The position numbers and the translations under genes were made by a program. Shown here piece by piece: positions 1 through 8,443 of a stretch of 64,000 nt of DNA (positions within the stretch are counted from its first letter, which is position 1; every line of letters starts with the position of its first letter). This DNA comes from Herbaspirillum sp. DW155 (GTDB lineage: Bacteria; Pseudomonadota; Gammaproteobacteria; Burkholderiales; Burkholderiaceae_D). The stretch lies in assembly GCF_037076565.1 (NCBI RefSeq), contig NZ_AP029028.1:4030001-4094000 (forward strand), in the 5' to 3' direction. Under the pieces are notes generated by a model that was not told the origin of the DNA, searched no databases, and worked only from the letters and a program-made list of their open reading frames with translations.

Positions 1-724
1 CCGCTTTCACTTCAATGGCGATTAACTGACGCCGTAAATTGGCGCTAACTTCTTCTTGAATGATAATGTCGGGATCAGCAGCGAATTGGATAAGTACAGT
101 CCGCCCCGCCGCATTTTTAAGCTCGATAGAATTTATATCGCTATTCGTTACATGCGACTCAACAATTTCAAATATCGAATTAAAAACAATCCGAATTCCA
201 GCGGCTCCGCGCCGAACATTGGCCCCGCCCCGCAATTGAGGACCTAGAGTTAGCAGCGTCAAATCACTGAGCAACTCCAAGCTCAACTGCTGCGTACCAA
301 TTCCTGCTAACAAAAGAACCCCTGCTTCGCATAAAGACTCGCAAGCCTCCTGCAACAACGCCGAGTTCTTTGCAGTTATAACGCCACGCACCTCGAGCGC
401 TTTAAGTGGCGCGAACCCTGTAGCTTTTGTATAGAACTCTTTTTGGCTGAAACCATACAGCATTCGGTAATAACCAAGCAAATTAGGAGAGGCTCTCAGA
501 ATGGAAGGGACCGGAAATAAGACCTCGCCTCTCAAACCGTGACCAGCCAACAAAGAAAGACAATGGGCTGGGACAAAATCTCCGAGCTCCAAATCAATAG
601 CAGGGATTTCCAATTCCCGAACCGTCGCCAGAAGAGCATCCTGAAGATGGAGCGACCTAATTTCTGCTAACGAAGCCGCAAACGATATTTGTAAAGTCGG
701 ATCAGGTAAATTAAATTGCGACAA
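1..724 (-). CDS. Type II restriction endonuclease, XcyI/Cfr9I-like (partial, runs off the window)
   Basis: About 241 residues are readable from a TTG start at 724, preceded by a good ribosome binding site (GAGGAAAA on the minus strand) directly after the methyltransferase stop; no stop is met before position 1. Near the visible end the protein has DPDIIIQE followed about 15 residues later by IAIEVKA, a PD-(D/E)XK nuclease pattern. The overall sequence reminds me of the XcyI family, whose members cut CCCGGG; that specificity is inferred from the family and from the partner methyltransferase. Only 11 bases separate it from the methyltransferase stop, so the two genes are probably co-translated, methyltransferase first. 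The missing C-terminus means intactness cannot be judged. Confidence 0.72.
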   Translation of the reverse strand, partial: MSQFNLPDPTLQISFAASLAEIRSLHLQDALLATVRELEIPAIDLELGDFVPAHCLSLLAGHGLRGEVLFPVPSILRASPNLLGYYRMLYGFSQKEFYTKATGFAPLKALEVRGVITAKNSALLQEACESLCEAGVLLLAGIGTQQLSLELLSDLTLLTLGPQLRGGANVRRGAAGIRIVFNSIFEIVESHVTNSDINSIELKNAAGRTVLIQFAADPDIIIQEEVSANLRRQLIAIEVKA

Positions 725-735
725 TGTTTTTCCTC

Positions 736-1596
736 TTATGCTGCCACACGAATAACTGACAATTCATCGGCCGAAAGCCGAGATACTGCAAGTGAAACAT
801 ATTCTGGATGAAGTTCCAGACCAACATATCGACGCCCCAGCTGCTCAGCAACCAAACCAACTGTGCCGGAGCCAAAAAATGGATCCAGAACAAAATCGCC
901 GGGCCTTGAGGCCGCTCTGATGCACGGCTCAACCAATTTAGGTGGGAACGTGGCGAAGTGAGCACCGGCGAAGGGTGAAGTATGAATATTCCAAACAGTC
1001 CTACAATTGCGCCCATTGGGGTCTAAAACCGCTTCTCGGTCATAGTAGTACTGCTCGGACTTGGTAAACATGAATATGTACTCATGTGCCCGCGTCGGTC
1101 TGTCCTTCACGCTTTCTGGCATAGCGTTTGGCTTGTTCCAAACTATGTCGGCGCGTAAGAACCACCCGTCGTCCTGAAGAGCGAAGGCCAAGCGCCAAGG
1201 CACCCCCATCAGATCCTTCGGTTTTAGACCTTCTGGTGTATTTGGGCGCACACCCATAGCACGGGCGGGGTTTTTTTTATCGGGCGCTCGCCAACCACGA
1301 TTTCCGCTGGTATAGCCGTCTCCGATATTGAGCCACAAAACGCCATCATTCTTTAACACTCTGCGTGCCTCTGCAAAAACAGATTGCAGCCGATGAATAA
1401 ATTGCGGAAGCGTGGGCTCAAGGCCAATCTGATCAGCAACGTTGTAATCCCTCAGTCCCCAATAAGGGGGAGAGGTGACGATGCATTGAACGGATTCGGT
1501 GGGCAAGCGGCGAAGAATCGTCAGCGCATCCCCTTCAAAGATACTTGAATCGTTAAGCGCCAAATATCCAGGCTTAGAAATCTTACTTGCTCGCAT
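736..1596 (-). CDS. DNA methyltransferase, beta class (N4-cytosine or N6-adenine), partner of the adjacent restriction enzyme
   Basis: The 286-residue protein carries the catalytic motif TSPPYWGLRDY at about residues 41-51 and the AdoMet-binding motif DPFFGSGTVGL near residues 235-245. The order motif IV then motif I defines the beta class. TSPPYWGLRDY is typical of N4-cytosine enzymes of CCCGGG systems such as Cfr9I and XcyI, so modification of the inner cytosines of CCCGGG is the best guess. It would protect host DNA from the nuclease encoded directly downstream. It follows the phage integrase on the same strand with a 117-bp gap and no clear controller (C protein) gene. Family is certain, target base and site are inferred. 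Confidence 0.88.
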   Translation of the reverse strand: MRASKISKPGYLALNDSSIFEGDALTILRRLPTESVQCIVTSPPYWGLRDYNVADQIGLEPTLPQFIHRLQSVFAEARRVLKNDGVLWLNIGDGYTSGNRGWRAPDKKNPARAMGVRPNTPEGLKPKDLMGVPWRLAFALQDDGWFLRADIVWNKPNAMPESVKDRPTRAHEYIFMFTKSEQYYYDREAVLDPNGRNCRTVWNIHTSPFAGAHFATFPPKLVEPCIRAASRPGDFVLDPFFGSGTVGLVAEQLGRRYVGLELHPEYVSLAVSRLSADELSVIRVAA

Positions 1597-1713
1597 TTTT
1601 TTGGATGATATTGAAACTTTCAGCCGTCATGATACACCCGAAGAATGTTTAAGCCGTCCGACAGCACTCAAAAATGTTTCCAAAAAGAAAAATTCTGAGT
1701 GCGGATTGAAAAA

Positions 1714-2556
1714 TTATGTTGAGATAACAACAGACGGGAGATTTGAAACGAACGTCGATAAGTTCAAGTGAGAAAAATGGGCATATCTGCGTACCATCTC
1801 TGCAGACTCCCACCCGCCAAGTTCTTGAAGGGCGAGAAGCGGCGTTCCGCTCTGGACATGCCAACTCGCCCACGTATGGCGCAAATCGTGCCAACGGAAG
1901 TCTTGAATTCCTGCACGTACCAAAGCTTTATACCAAGCTGCCGTACTCGCTTGAACAATTTTGTTGCCTTTATATGTGAAAACGTAAATTGGATGCACAC
2001 CGCGCCTCGATAGCAGTACTCGCATCGCATCATCGTTCAGCGGAATGGCTTGCGGGTTACCATTTTTCATATCCTGCCCGTCGAACCACGCTAAGCGTCG
2101 TTTCATGTCCACTTGCTCCCAGCGCAATCCGGTCACATTCGCTCTACGTAGACCGGTAGCGAGTGAGAAGGCAGCCATTGCGGCCAAATGTGGCGGAAGC
2201 TCAGAAAGCAATCGAACAGCTTGTTTGGGAGACAAGAACCGCACGCGGCGAGTCGGCTCGCGCAGTAGACGTACGTGAGGAGCCGACGGCATCCACTCCC
2301 ACTCAACGACAGACATACGTAAAATTGCTCGAAGTAACGCAAGCATACGATTAACCGTTGCGTTCGATGCGCCGCTAGCGATCTTTTTCGTGCGCAAAGA
2401 ATCTACAATCGCGAGATCAATATTTGCAAGCGGAATCCCGCGAAGAACCTCATTAAGCCAACGAATATTTGACTGATCAGATTTCAACGAACGCTTATCA
2501 GCCTTATCTGCAAGCCACCGTTCAACAGCGTCATCCCAGGTTTTATTAGCTACCAC
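1714..2556 (-). CDS. int: Tyrosine recombinase / phage integrase
   Basis: 280 residues. The catalytic domain is clear: the first arginine in ATGLRRANVTGLRW, the H-x-x-R box in WHDLRHTWASWH, a tryptophan (GGWES) in the place of the last histidine, and the nucleophilic tyrosine in MVRRYAHFS. The N-terminal third (KTWDDAVERWLADK) looks like a SAM-like DNA-binding domain. It would catalyse integration and excision of the filamentous prophage, which sets this phage apart from those that borrow host XerCD. It lies 87 bp after the replication protein on the same strand. No excisionase gene is recognisable next to it. Confidence 0.93.
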   Translation of the reverse strand: MVANKTWDDAVERWLADKADKRSLKSDQSNIRWLNEVLRGIPLANIDLAIVDSLRTKKIASGASNATVNRMLALLRAILRMSVVEWEWMPSAPHVRLLREPTRRVRFLSPKQAVRLLSELPPHLAAMAAFSLATGLRRANVTGLRWEQVDMKRRLAWFDGQDMKNGNPQAIPLNDDAMRVLLSRRGVHPIYVFTYKGNKIVQASTAAWYKALVRAGIQDFRWHDLRHTWASWHVQSGTPLLALQELGGWESAEMVRRYAHFSHLNLSTFVSNLPSVVIST

Positions 2557-2643
2557 TATTTGCCCCCTAACCTCTCATGCAACGGGAAAATACTAACCGC
2601 CCTTGACGCCCGGAAACCCTCAACATTCCTCAACACTGAAACC

Positions 2644-3507
2644 CTAGCTTTTGCTAGCCGAGAACCAGTAAAACGAATTGAGCCGATCATGGTATTGCGC
2701 AATATCGTCAAAACCGCGCATCGCGAACTCCTGTGCCACGAGCACCACAATGTCGAAACTGTCAGTGTCAGCCTTGAAGTAGATTTTGTATTGACTCGGT
2801 TTCGGAATCCCACGTGAGGCCCAATAGCTCTTTTTGTTAAAGCGTGCCTCTTCCAAATTTTTGGAGACATATTTGCTGATGTAGCTGGCGATGCGATGCG
2901 CCGAGTTACGGCCACGCGGTCTAGTGAAATCAACATTGCCATTGTCCTTTCCCACCACACGCCGCCACATAGAGCGGATCAGGTTCCAGCTTCTCACACG
3001 TATTCCATGTTCATTTTTGAGCCACGCAGGAAATTGCTGGCAAGCGATATGAACATGTAATGCGCCTCGCTTTTGCACTTCCAGAGTCGCAACGTAATGG
3101 AAGTCGCCAACACTCCGCAGACGTTCTCGGAACGCTTTGAAATCCGCCTCAACGCGTGCGTAATCAGTCACGCACTCTCGATAGGTCAGCGTCAGCAAGC
3201 AATCTGCCTGGAGCATCTTCGCCAGCCTTCGCACCTTCGTCTTCGCCCGCCGTGCGGCCACAATCCGAGCCCTCTCATGATCGCCATCACCACGCTTCGT
3301 TGGCTCTTCGCATTCCGTTGAGTAATCGAAAATCTGTCCATCGCTATAGGTCTCGCGGTTCTCATCGAGAAACACCTCGATCCCATTCGGGAATTCAGTC
3401 ACTGTCAGCGTTTTCCAACGTTGTACATCTGTTCCCGCAAAATATGAACCCAATGAAGCGTTCAGATTGGCGTTAGCCGCAACCTTATCTATACTCGCTG
3501 TAAGCAC
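2644..3507 (-). CDS. Phage replication initiation protein, HUH/rolling-circle type
   Basis: 287 residues. The metal-binding HUH motif is seen as GALHVHIACQ, and the likely catalytic tyrosine pair is in IASYISKYVSKNLEE, a pattern shared by inovirus and plasmid rolling-circle initiators. The protein should nick one strand of the double-stranded replicative form and stay bound to the 5' end. The start is GTG at 3507, because AAGGA stands six bases upstream. It is the first gene to the left of the large palindrome at 3840-4024, the natural place for its nick site. Integrase follows downstream on the same strand. Confidence 0.88.
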   Translation of the reverse strand: MLTASIDKVAANANLNASLGSYFAGTDVQRWKTLTVTEFPNGIEVFLDENRETYSDGQIFDYSTECEEPTKRGDGDHERARIVAARRAKTKVRRLAKMLQADCLLTLTYRECVTDYARVEADFKAFRERLRSVGDFHYVATLEVQKRGALHVHIACQQFPAWLKNEHGIRVRSWNLIRSMWRRVVGKDNGNVDFTRPRGRNSAHRIASYISKYVSKNLEEARFNKKSYWASRGIPKPSQYKIYFKADTDSFDIVVLVAQEFAMRGFDDIAQYHDRLNSFYWFSASKS

Positions 3508-3648
3508 AATTTTTCCTTGGTAGCGTTGTGTGAGCCCGGCAGCGTTGGCGCGCTGATCCGGGTATTTTTACGTCCATCAAAACCACTTTTCCAACTCGCC
3601 GAAAAGGCTGTTCTTTCTCTGTTTTCCTTAAGTGTTCTAGGTACAAGT

Positions 3649-3780
3649 CTAGGCGCTCGCTTCGCTCGCGCCGTCCTCGCAAGCTGCGGTCGGCGCGATC
3701 TTGCTACGCCTCTTTTTCGTTACGCGTAACGGAAATTCTCTGTCCTTATTCAGCGCCGCAGCGCCCTTGATCAACCGCAT
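3649..3780 (-). CDS. Possible 43-residue basic protein upstream of rep (doubtful)
   Basis: An ATG-started frame of 43 codons (begins MRLIKGAAALNKD) covers the palindrome at 3718. It is basic in the middle (TKKRRSK) and could be a small DNA-binding protein, but no convincing ribosome binding site precedes it and no family is recognised. It is listed because inoviruses often encode very small proteins near rep. The same palindrome lies in a different reading frame within the 56-residue gene at 9226-9396, so the coding overlap may be accidental. Confidence 0.2.
   Translation of the reverse strand: MRLIKGAAALNKDREFPLRVTKKRRSKIAPTAACEDGASEASA
3718..3737. promoter_or_regulatory. Palindrome GTTACGCGTAAC, copy 1, upstream of rep
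   Basis: A perfect 14-bp palindrome (CGTTACGCGTAACG, 3718-3731) followed by GAAATT. The same 20 bases occur at 9243-9262. It sits about 210 bp upstream of the rep start. The half-site GTTAC recurs in the control region at 9779-9801 and 10425-10471, so a shared phage regulator is the likely ligand. Confidence 0.55.
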
Positions 3781-3793
3781 AAAGCCTGGCTTG

Positions 3794-3810
3794 TGAGTGC
3801 TACGCACTCA
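3794..3810. repeat. Short perfect hairpin in the phage intergenic region
   Basis: TGAGTGC-TAC-GCACTCA: seven-base arms around a three-base loop, just left of the large palindrome. No T-run follows on either strand, so it is more likely part of the replication or packaging region than a terminator. Confidence 0.5.
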
Positions 3811-3839
3811 TGGGCAGCTGAGGCCGTTTCTCCGATCAA

Positions 3840-4024
3840 CCCGCCACCGTTTTCCAGAGTTCTCCGCCTTTTCGATGAACGATAGCCGGCGCGTCTTTTG
3901 CCGCAAGGGGGTATTCATAAAAGCGCCAGCAACCGCGCTTTTACAAACCTTCCCCCTTGCGGCAAAAGCCTCATGCGCCGTCTATTCGATCATCGGGCGA
4001 AGAACTCAGGAAAACGGCGGCAGG
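3840..4024. other. Probable phage replication origin / packaging signal: ~185-bp nested palindrome
   Basis: Three inverted repeats share one centre near 3931. The outer arms 3840-3866 and 3998-4024 match at about 23 of 27 positions. The middle arms CTTTTGCCGCAAGGGGG (3895-3911) and its exact complement (3952-3968) are 17 bp. The inner arms AAAAGCGC (3919-3926) and GCGCTTTT (3935-3942) enclose an 8-base loop. The segment between outer and middle arms is also partly complementary. It lies between the rep gene and the opposite-strand ORF in a gene-free stretch (3508-4117), the position of the intergenic region that holds origins and the packaging hairpin in filamentous phages. The nick site itself is not identified. 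Confidence 0.7.
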
Positions 4025-4117
4025 CGGTGGAGTCGAAACGACCAAAACCGCCGGTCTTACGGAGGGCTCCGAATCTAGGAACCCGGTCAGCTTTAACACC
4101 ACCTCGAAGGCGCGATC

Positions 4118-4417
4118 ATGGAACAACCAGAACTGCCCCTGCTGCATTTCCCGTATCAACCCTACTTCGCGCATTTCAAGCGCACGCGTAAGGCGCTGGC
4201 CCCTTCCAACTTTGTCCCGCCGTGGAAGCAACTGCGACTGACGCTGTATGTCCGCAATCTGATGCGCAAGGGCGCGGCCTTCATCTGGACGCGACCGGAT
4301 GGACGTCAATTCTTCTGCAAGACCATGCGCCAACTGGTGGCGCGGATCATGGACTACGATGGCTATATCCTGCATACGATTTTCCAGTACAAGAACGGGC
4401 GTTTGATCCGTACCTGA
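4118..4417 (+). CDS. Hypothetical 99-residue phage protein, opposite strand
   Basis: The only rightward frame in the left phage arm; it ends one base before the secretin stop (convergent). GAAGG stands eight bases before the ATG. The product is basic and rich in aromatic residues (FPYQPYFAHFK near the start, FQYKNGRLIRT at the end), has no signal peptide or membrane segment, and matches no family I can name. The combination of opposite orientation and position next to the origin suggests an accessory or regulatory gene. The reverse strand also has a 199-codon open frame across this segment (3971-4570), so reality of the gene is not proved. Confidence 0.45.
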   Translation: MEQPELPLLHFPYQPYFAHFKRTRKALAPSNFVPPWKQLRLTLYVRNLMRKGAAFIWTRPDGRQFFCKTMRQLVARIMDYDGYILHTIFQYKNGRLIRT

Positions 4418-4418
4418 T

Positions 4419-5726
4419 TTATAGGCGTGACACCTGAAGGACGAGAAGAATTTCCGTCTTGCTGTTCTGGCCGGTATTGGAGCGCATCCAATCAGGCAGG
4501 AACGAGAAGCCAATGCGGCCGGAGCTTTCCCGGTTCTCCGCAAGACCCCCGATGATGACGATATCGCCATCGGCGACCGACAATGAAGTGCTCACTTCAC
4601 GCTTGGTCAACGTGGGCGAATTGTTGACGCCAGTTTGCGTGACGACGAAGTTTGATAGCTGCTGGCCGACTGTCAGATCCACTACTGACTCTCGCACAAT
4701 CGGCTTCAGATCGAAGATAACGCCTGAACTGCGATACTCCACCGACTGCACCGGAGCGCTTCCATTCCCCGGATAACTGATCGCGCCGAGCACAGGCACA
4801 TCTTGCCCAACCGCAAAGCGGCCAGCGGCACCAGAACGCACACGTAATGACGGCGCAGATATCGTCTTGAAGCGGCTGTCACTGGAGAGCGCGGCAAATA
4901 CGGCGTCAATGGACGCATTCTTGAGGCGGACAAAACCATCGAGCGTGGAAGGCGAAGAAACACCAGCTGAGACGGTGCCGCCAAGCAGATGCAGCGCAAG
5001 AGAAAACGCCGAGCCTTCAGCCCCATTAGACGCGACCTCAAACACCTGGCCGCGCACCATCACCTCGCCTTGCCGTGTATCCAGTTGCGCAAGCAGCGCG
5101 GACAGCTTTTTAATATCAGCTTCTGTGCCATTGAAAACAAGGGCATCGGGATCAGTATCGAGCAGCGAGGCGGCAGACCCTGCAGGAGTAGGCGCTTTCG
5201 ATTGGCCGGTGGACGCATCTGCCGTTATCGCTTGTGGCGCGCCATGAATAGACCGCGTAGAAGTGAATTCCCCCTTCGGAAAAAGGCCACGCAATAGCTC
5301 AACAAGGTAGGTCACATCGCGATACTTCGGCCGATAGACGAACGCTTCTTTGTTCGGTTCTGGCTCCTTAACGATGCCGACGATATCAACGCCGTTCACG
5401 GTGCGGACTGACAATCCAAGCAGCCCCATGAATCGAGAGACTTCGGAGCGCGCAGAAGCGCCAGTAGCGAAGCGGAACGAAACAAGCCGCTCATCTGCAA
5501 CGACATCAGGCTGTATCAGGTAGGGCGTTTTGAGGATCTGCGTATACATCAGCTCGACCGCCTCAGCGACACGCACACGGGAGAATTCTAAGGCGCTATC
5601 GACGGGCTGAGGAACGCCCCCAGGAAGCGGCATAGACAGGCCCATAGCAGGCAGCAACGGCGTTGCAGGAGCCGCGTAAGAAAGAGCGCTGTAGATCATC
5701 ATCAGCGCAGCCAGGATATGTTTCAT
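4419..5726 (-). CDS. Phage secretin (pIV-like, GspD/PilQ superfamily)
   Basis: 435 residues. A signal peptide (MKHILAALMMIYSALSYA) is followed by N-domains typical of secretins (SRVRVAEAVELMY; VTYLVELLRGLFPKGEF) and a C-terminal secretin barrel segment with VPVLGAISYPG and the late signature TSLSVADGDIVIIGGL. It should form the outer-membrane channel through which the phage filament is extruded. The ATG overlaps the zot-like stop by four bases (ATGA), so the two are translationally coupled, consistent with a joint pI/pIV export complex. Carrying its own secretin frees the phage from using a host type II channel. Confidence 0.92.
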   Translation of the reverse strand: MKHILAALMMIYSALSYAAPATPLLPAMGLSMPLPGGVPQPVDSALEFSRVRVAEAVELMYTQILKTPYLIQPDVVADERLVSFRFATGASARSEVSRFMGLLGLSVRTVNGVDIVGIVKEPEPNKEAFVYRPKYRDVTYLVELLRGLFPKGEFTSTRSIHGAPQAITADASTGQSKAPTPAGSAASLLDTDPDALVFNGTEADIKKLSALLAQLDTRQGEVMVRGQVFEVASNGAEGSAFSLALHLLGGTVSAGVSSPSTLDGFVRLKNASIDAVFAALSSDSRFKTISAPSLRVRSGAAGRFAVGQDVPVLGAISYPGNGSAPVQSVEYRSSGVIFDLKPIVRESVVDLTVGQQLSNFVVTQTGVNNSPTLTKREVSTSLSVADGDIVIIGGLAENRESSGRIGFSFLPDWMRSNTGQNSKTEILLVLQVSRL

Positions 5727-6793
5727 TTCTTCCCCTCCATTTGAACCGGATGAACTACCGCGCCGGAATAGCGCGTGACCTTCGCGCCGTCTATTTCCCC
5801 GATGGTTTGCGGCCCCATCTGCACAAACATCGAGGGAGATTCATAACGGAAACGCCCGTTCTCATCGACGATAACGACATAGCTAACAGCCCCGAATTTT
5901 GCTGTGCCAGCGATGCGCCAAACATCGGAGAAGGTTGGCTTTTGAGGCACTATCGGGGCCTTGTTTGAATTGGCTTGAGCCCCCTCTTTCGCACTTTCAG
6001 TTGTATTCTTTTGGGCGGCAGTTTTGGGGCTAAAGAAATGGATCGTCGCGTACAAGCCAACAGAAAATGCGACGAGTAGTATTGCCGCAAGCACCCAAAT
6101 CTGCTTACGCGCCATCATGTTCTGACGCTTATCGACATTCACGATTTTCCCGGTGGCTCCGCCTTTGAACGAGGAATACAGCGGAAAAATCTCTTTGCGA
6201 TACTTGCGCAGATCGACACTGATGCGCGCCGCCTTGGTCTGCTTATTCCCCTCGAAAATCGATACGCTGTAATGGCTGGACATGCCCAGCGAAATTTTCT
6301 TGTGCGTGCGAATGTGGAAGGCAACAACGTTTTTCAAAAAACGATTGAGCGTGGACATGTCTTGAATCATCAAGACCAGATCGCAGGCCACGCCCGTTTT
6401 TTCATTGGTGAAGTGCCGATGCTCTAGAAAGAAGCTTTTATGCTCTTGAAGCAGATTGGCACCGGTCGCGGGCCAGAAGCGCCACGCCTCATCGATGCAC
6501 ACCAAGTCGCCCGGCTGGACGATGGTATCGGTATGTGCCCCTTTTTTATCATCGTAATAGGGGAAGAACTTGGGCTGTGAAACGTCGCCGTTCGTAACGT
6601 GGACGACCTCGCCCAATTCTTCAGGCACTGGCTTGTAATGCTTTTCAATGTAGGCGTGAATCTTCTCCCCATCGATCCCGTCTACGTTCGTCACAACGCG
6701 CCGACCTTGCGCAATGGCTGGGACAATGACCTCAGCGACAACCTCATAACTCTTTCCAGAACCCATGAGGCCGGTATAGACATTGATCCCCAT
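5723..6793 (-). CDS. zot: Zot / pI-like assembly ATPase
   Basis: 356 residues from the ATG at 6793 (MGINVYTGLMGSGKSY). Walker A is GLMGSGKS at residues 8-15 and a Walker B-like VCIDEAW at about 98-103. A single membrane segment (IWVLAAILLVAFSVGLYATI) follows the cytoplasmic ATPase domain, leaving a periplasmic tail that should meet the secretin. This is the hallmark inovirus morphogenesis protein, which powers filament assembly at the inner membrane. The open frame extends upstream to 6880 but that part overlaps the DUF2523 gene. Downstream it overlaps the secretin start by four bases. Confidence 0.94.
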   Translation of the reverse strand: MGINVYTGLMGSGKSYEVVAEVIVPAIAQGRRVVTNVDGIDGEKIHAYIEKHYKPVPEELGEVVHVTNGDVSQPKFFPYYDDKKGAHTDTIVQPGDLVCIDEAWRFWPATGANLLQEHKSFFLEHRHFTNEKTGVACDLVLMIQDMSTLNRFLKNVVAFHIRTHKKISLGMSSHYSVSIFEGNKQTKAARISVDLRKYRKEIFPLYSSFKGGATGKIVNVDKRQNMMARKQIWVLAAILLVAFSVGLYATIHFFSPKTAAQKNTTESAKEGAQANSNKAPIVPQKPTFSDVWRIAGTAKFGAVSYVVIVDENGRFRYESPSMFVQMGPQTIGEIDGAKVTRYSGAVVHPVQMEGKK

Positions 6794-6795
6794 GA

Positions 6796-7083
6796 TTAGC
6801 CGATCAGCGGAATACGGCGGATGATGAATCGCGTGACCCAGGCAGTAAGCAAGATCGGTACACCCGCCGTGACATTGCACAGATCGAGGAAGTACCAGAC
6901 CTCACTAGGAAGTCCGCCAAAGGCAGATGTCAGCGCCGCGCCGGTCGGCAAAATATTGGTGAGAATCGCGATAAATTCAGTCGTCACGAAGAACAAGCCA
7001 AAATACAGCACGAACTTGACCAAGATGGAGCGGAAGACAAATCCGAGCACCACATTGAGGGCCGACAACACAATCCCGAACAT
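6796..7083 (-). CDS. DUF2523-type minor coat/membrane protein (pVI-like)
   Basis: 95 residues from ATG 7083 (MFGIVLSALNVVLGF). Three hydrophobic stretches are visible, around residues 5-30, 60-80 and the C-terminus, ending RFIIRRIPLIG. Proteins of this kind sit between the adsorption protein and Zot genes in inoviruses and are thought to correspond to pVI at the filament tip. The longer upstream frame begins inside the adsorption-protein gene and is not the likely start. The stop is two bases before the Zot ATG. Confidence 0.82.
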   Translation of the reverse strand: MFGIVLSALNVVLGFVFRSILVKFVLYFGLFFVTTEFIAILTNILPTGAALTSAFGGLPSEVWYFLDLCNVTAGVPILLTAWVTRFIIRRIPLIG

Positions 7084-7094
7084 CGCATTTCCCC

Positions 7095-8441
7095 TTACGC
7101 AGCCAGCACGATAAACAGCGCCACAAGCACCCATACAAGGGCCATTGCGGCATACAAGGTCGGACGGATTTTCTCCAGCAAGACGCAGTGCTGCGTCATC
7201 GCAATATCTTTGTTGAACACTTGAATCGTCCAGGTCGGACAAGCAGCGCTATGTCCCGGAACAACAAAATTAGTCAGCGTCGGAAACAGATTCAAGATGG
7301 GTTGCAGAATTTGCTGCGCCGTAGGCGTAGGTTCCAGCGATGGCGCACCGATGCCGGGATCAGGGCCGAGGTTTTCAAGTGGCTGATTAGATGGATTCGT
7401 GCCAGTTGAAGGCGTAGCCGAAGGATCAGCAGTAGCCACAGGTGATGAGGCCGTAGGGAGCGTAAAAGGCGTTGCAGCCGTGCCGCCACTAGGCGCAGCT
7501 TGAGGTGCAACGAAGTCTCCAACTGTCGGCCAAGACGATGGGTTCGCAGATTGCCAAGCCGCTGCATCGGCTGCTGTGATCGGATTGGTGGCGTCGAACG
7601 GCAAGCCGTTGTATCCGGGTGAAGACGCGGCAGCTTTCCAAAAATCATTAGCCAAATCAGCGATGACTTGCGGATTCAATGGCTGTGCCTTTTGAGCATC
7701 GGAGAGGCCGGCAGCAGCATCAGAAACGGTTTTGACGGGCGCTTGCGGTGGCTCCGGGAAGTTGGAGGCGGGACATACGCCAGCGCTAGCAGTGAGTTTA
7801 ACGCCCGGGCAAAGCGTAGTGTTATTACTCGATTTTGTTGGTGCATTAAGCGAACCCATATCAATGGTCTCACTCGCCCCGCTATCGTAGGTATAGACGC
7901 GGATCAGATGGCAATTCCCGTCCGACTTTAGCTCAGCATGTTGAGTACCGTGACCACCCGGCGCTGTGAAATCAGTATAGACAGCGCCACTGCATGCAGC
8001 TTGCGGGGAACCGGCGACCGCATTGGAGAAAATGTAGACGACTGAAGGGGGCTTTAATCCAGCCGGAGTATTGACAGAGGCTGGATTGTCTCCAACTTGC
8101 ACAGTCCCATCCGGTTTAAAAATCCATTTGATGGCGGCATCGACAGTGAGCGCGACTGCGACGCCAGCGACAATCGGTGCGGCAACGGTCACCCATGCTG
8201 GCGCCGTAACACCCAGGAGCGTCACAGTAGCAGCACTAGCCAATCCACCAGCAATAGAACTGCTGACGTTGCTCAACGTGCTAACCCAACGCGGATCATT
8301 CGATGCAAAGCCACGACTCTGCATTTTCGCCTGCACGACGCCAGACATAGAATTTTGCATTCTGGTCACGGGGACCGCTGCTGCAAATGATAGCGAGCAA
8401 TGCGCAGTGAGAAAAAGGAAGAGAGCGATAAAGATGCGCAT
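7095..8441 (-). CDS. Phage adsorption protein, pIII/TspB-like
   Basis: 448 residues from ATG 8441, two bases after the preceding 33-residue gene. The N-terminus is a signal peptide (MRIFIALFLFLTAHCSLSFA). The centre is a long region rich in Pro, Ala, Thr and Ser (about residues 200-370), flexible like the glycine-rich linkers of pIII. The C-terminus is a membrane anchor (AAMALVWVLVALFIVLAA). Position between the major coat and the DUF2523/Zot genes and the tripartite layout fit the receptor-binding tip protein; in Neisseria and Ralstonia phages the equivalent is called TspB. The receptor is unknown, but this group usually uses type IV pili. Confidence 0.82.
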   Translation of the reverse strand: MRIFIALFLFLTAHCSLSFAAAVPVTRMQNSMSGVVQAKMQSRGFASNDPRWVSTLSNVSSSIAGGLASAATVTLLGVTAPAWVTVAAPIVAGVAVALTVDAAIKWIFKPDGTVQVGDNPASVNTPAGLKPPSVVYIFSNAVAGSPQAACSGAVYTDFTAPGGHGTQHAELKSDGNCHLIRVYTYDSGASETIDMGSLNAPTKSSNNTTLCPGVKLTASAGVCPASNFPEPPQAPVKTVSDAAAGLSDAQKAQPLNPQVIADLANDFWKAAASSPGYNGLPFDATNPITAADAAAWQSANPSSWPTVGDFVAPQAAPSGGTAATPFTLPTASSPVATADPSATPSTGTNPSNQPLENLGPDPGIGAPSLEPTPTAQQILQPILNLFPTLTNFVVPGHSAACPTWTIQVFNKDIAMTQHCVLLEKIRPTLYAAMALVWVLVALFIVLAA

Positions 8442-8443
8442 GA

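Noticed and set aside
1597..1713. Possible attL between methyltransferase and integrase
   Set aside because: No segment of the tRNA-Thr sequence or of 10782-10850 was found here by eye.
3485..3682. A 65-codon frame overlapping the rep start
   Set aside because: It begins at a TTG without a ribosome site, and the rep GTG start has a good one; composition is arginine-rich without pattern.
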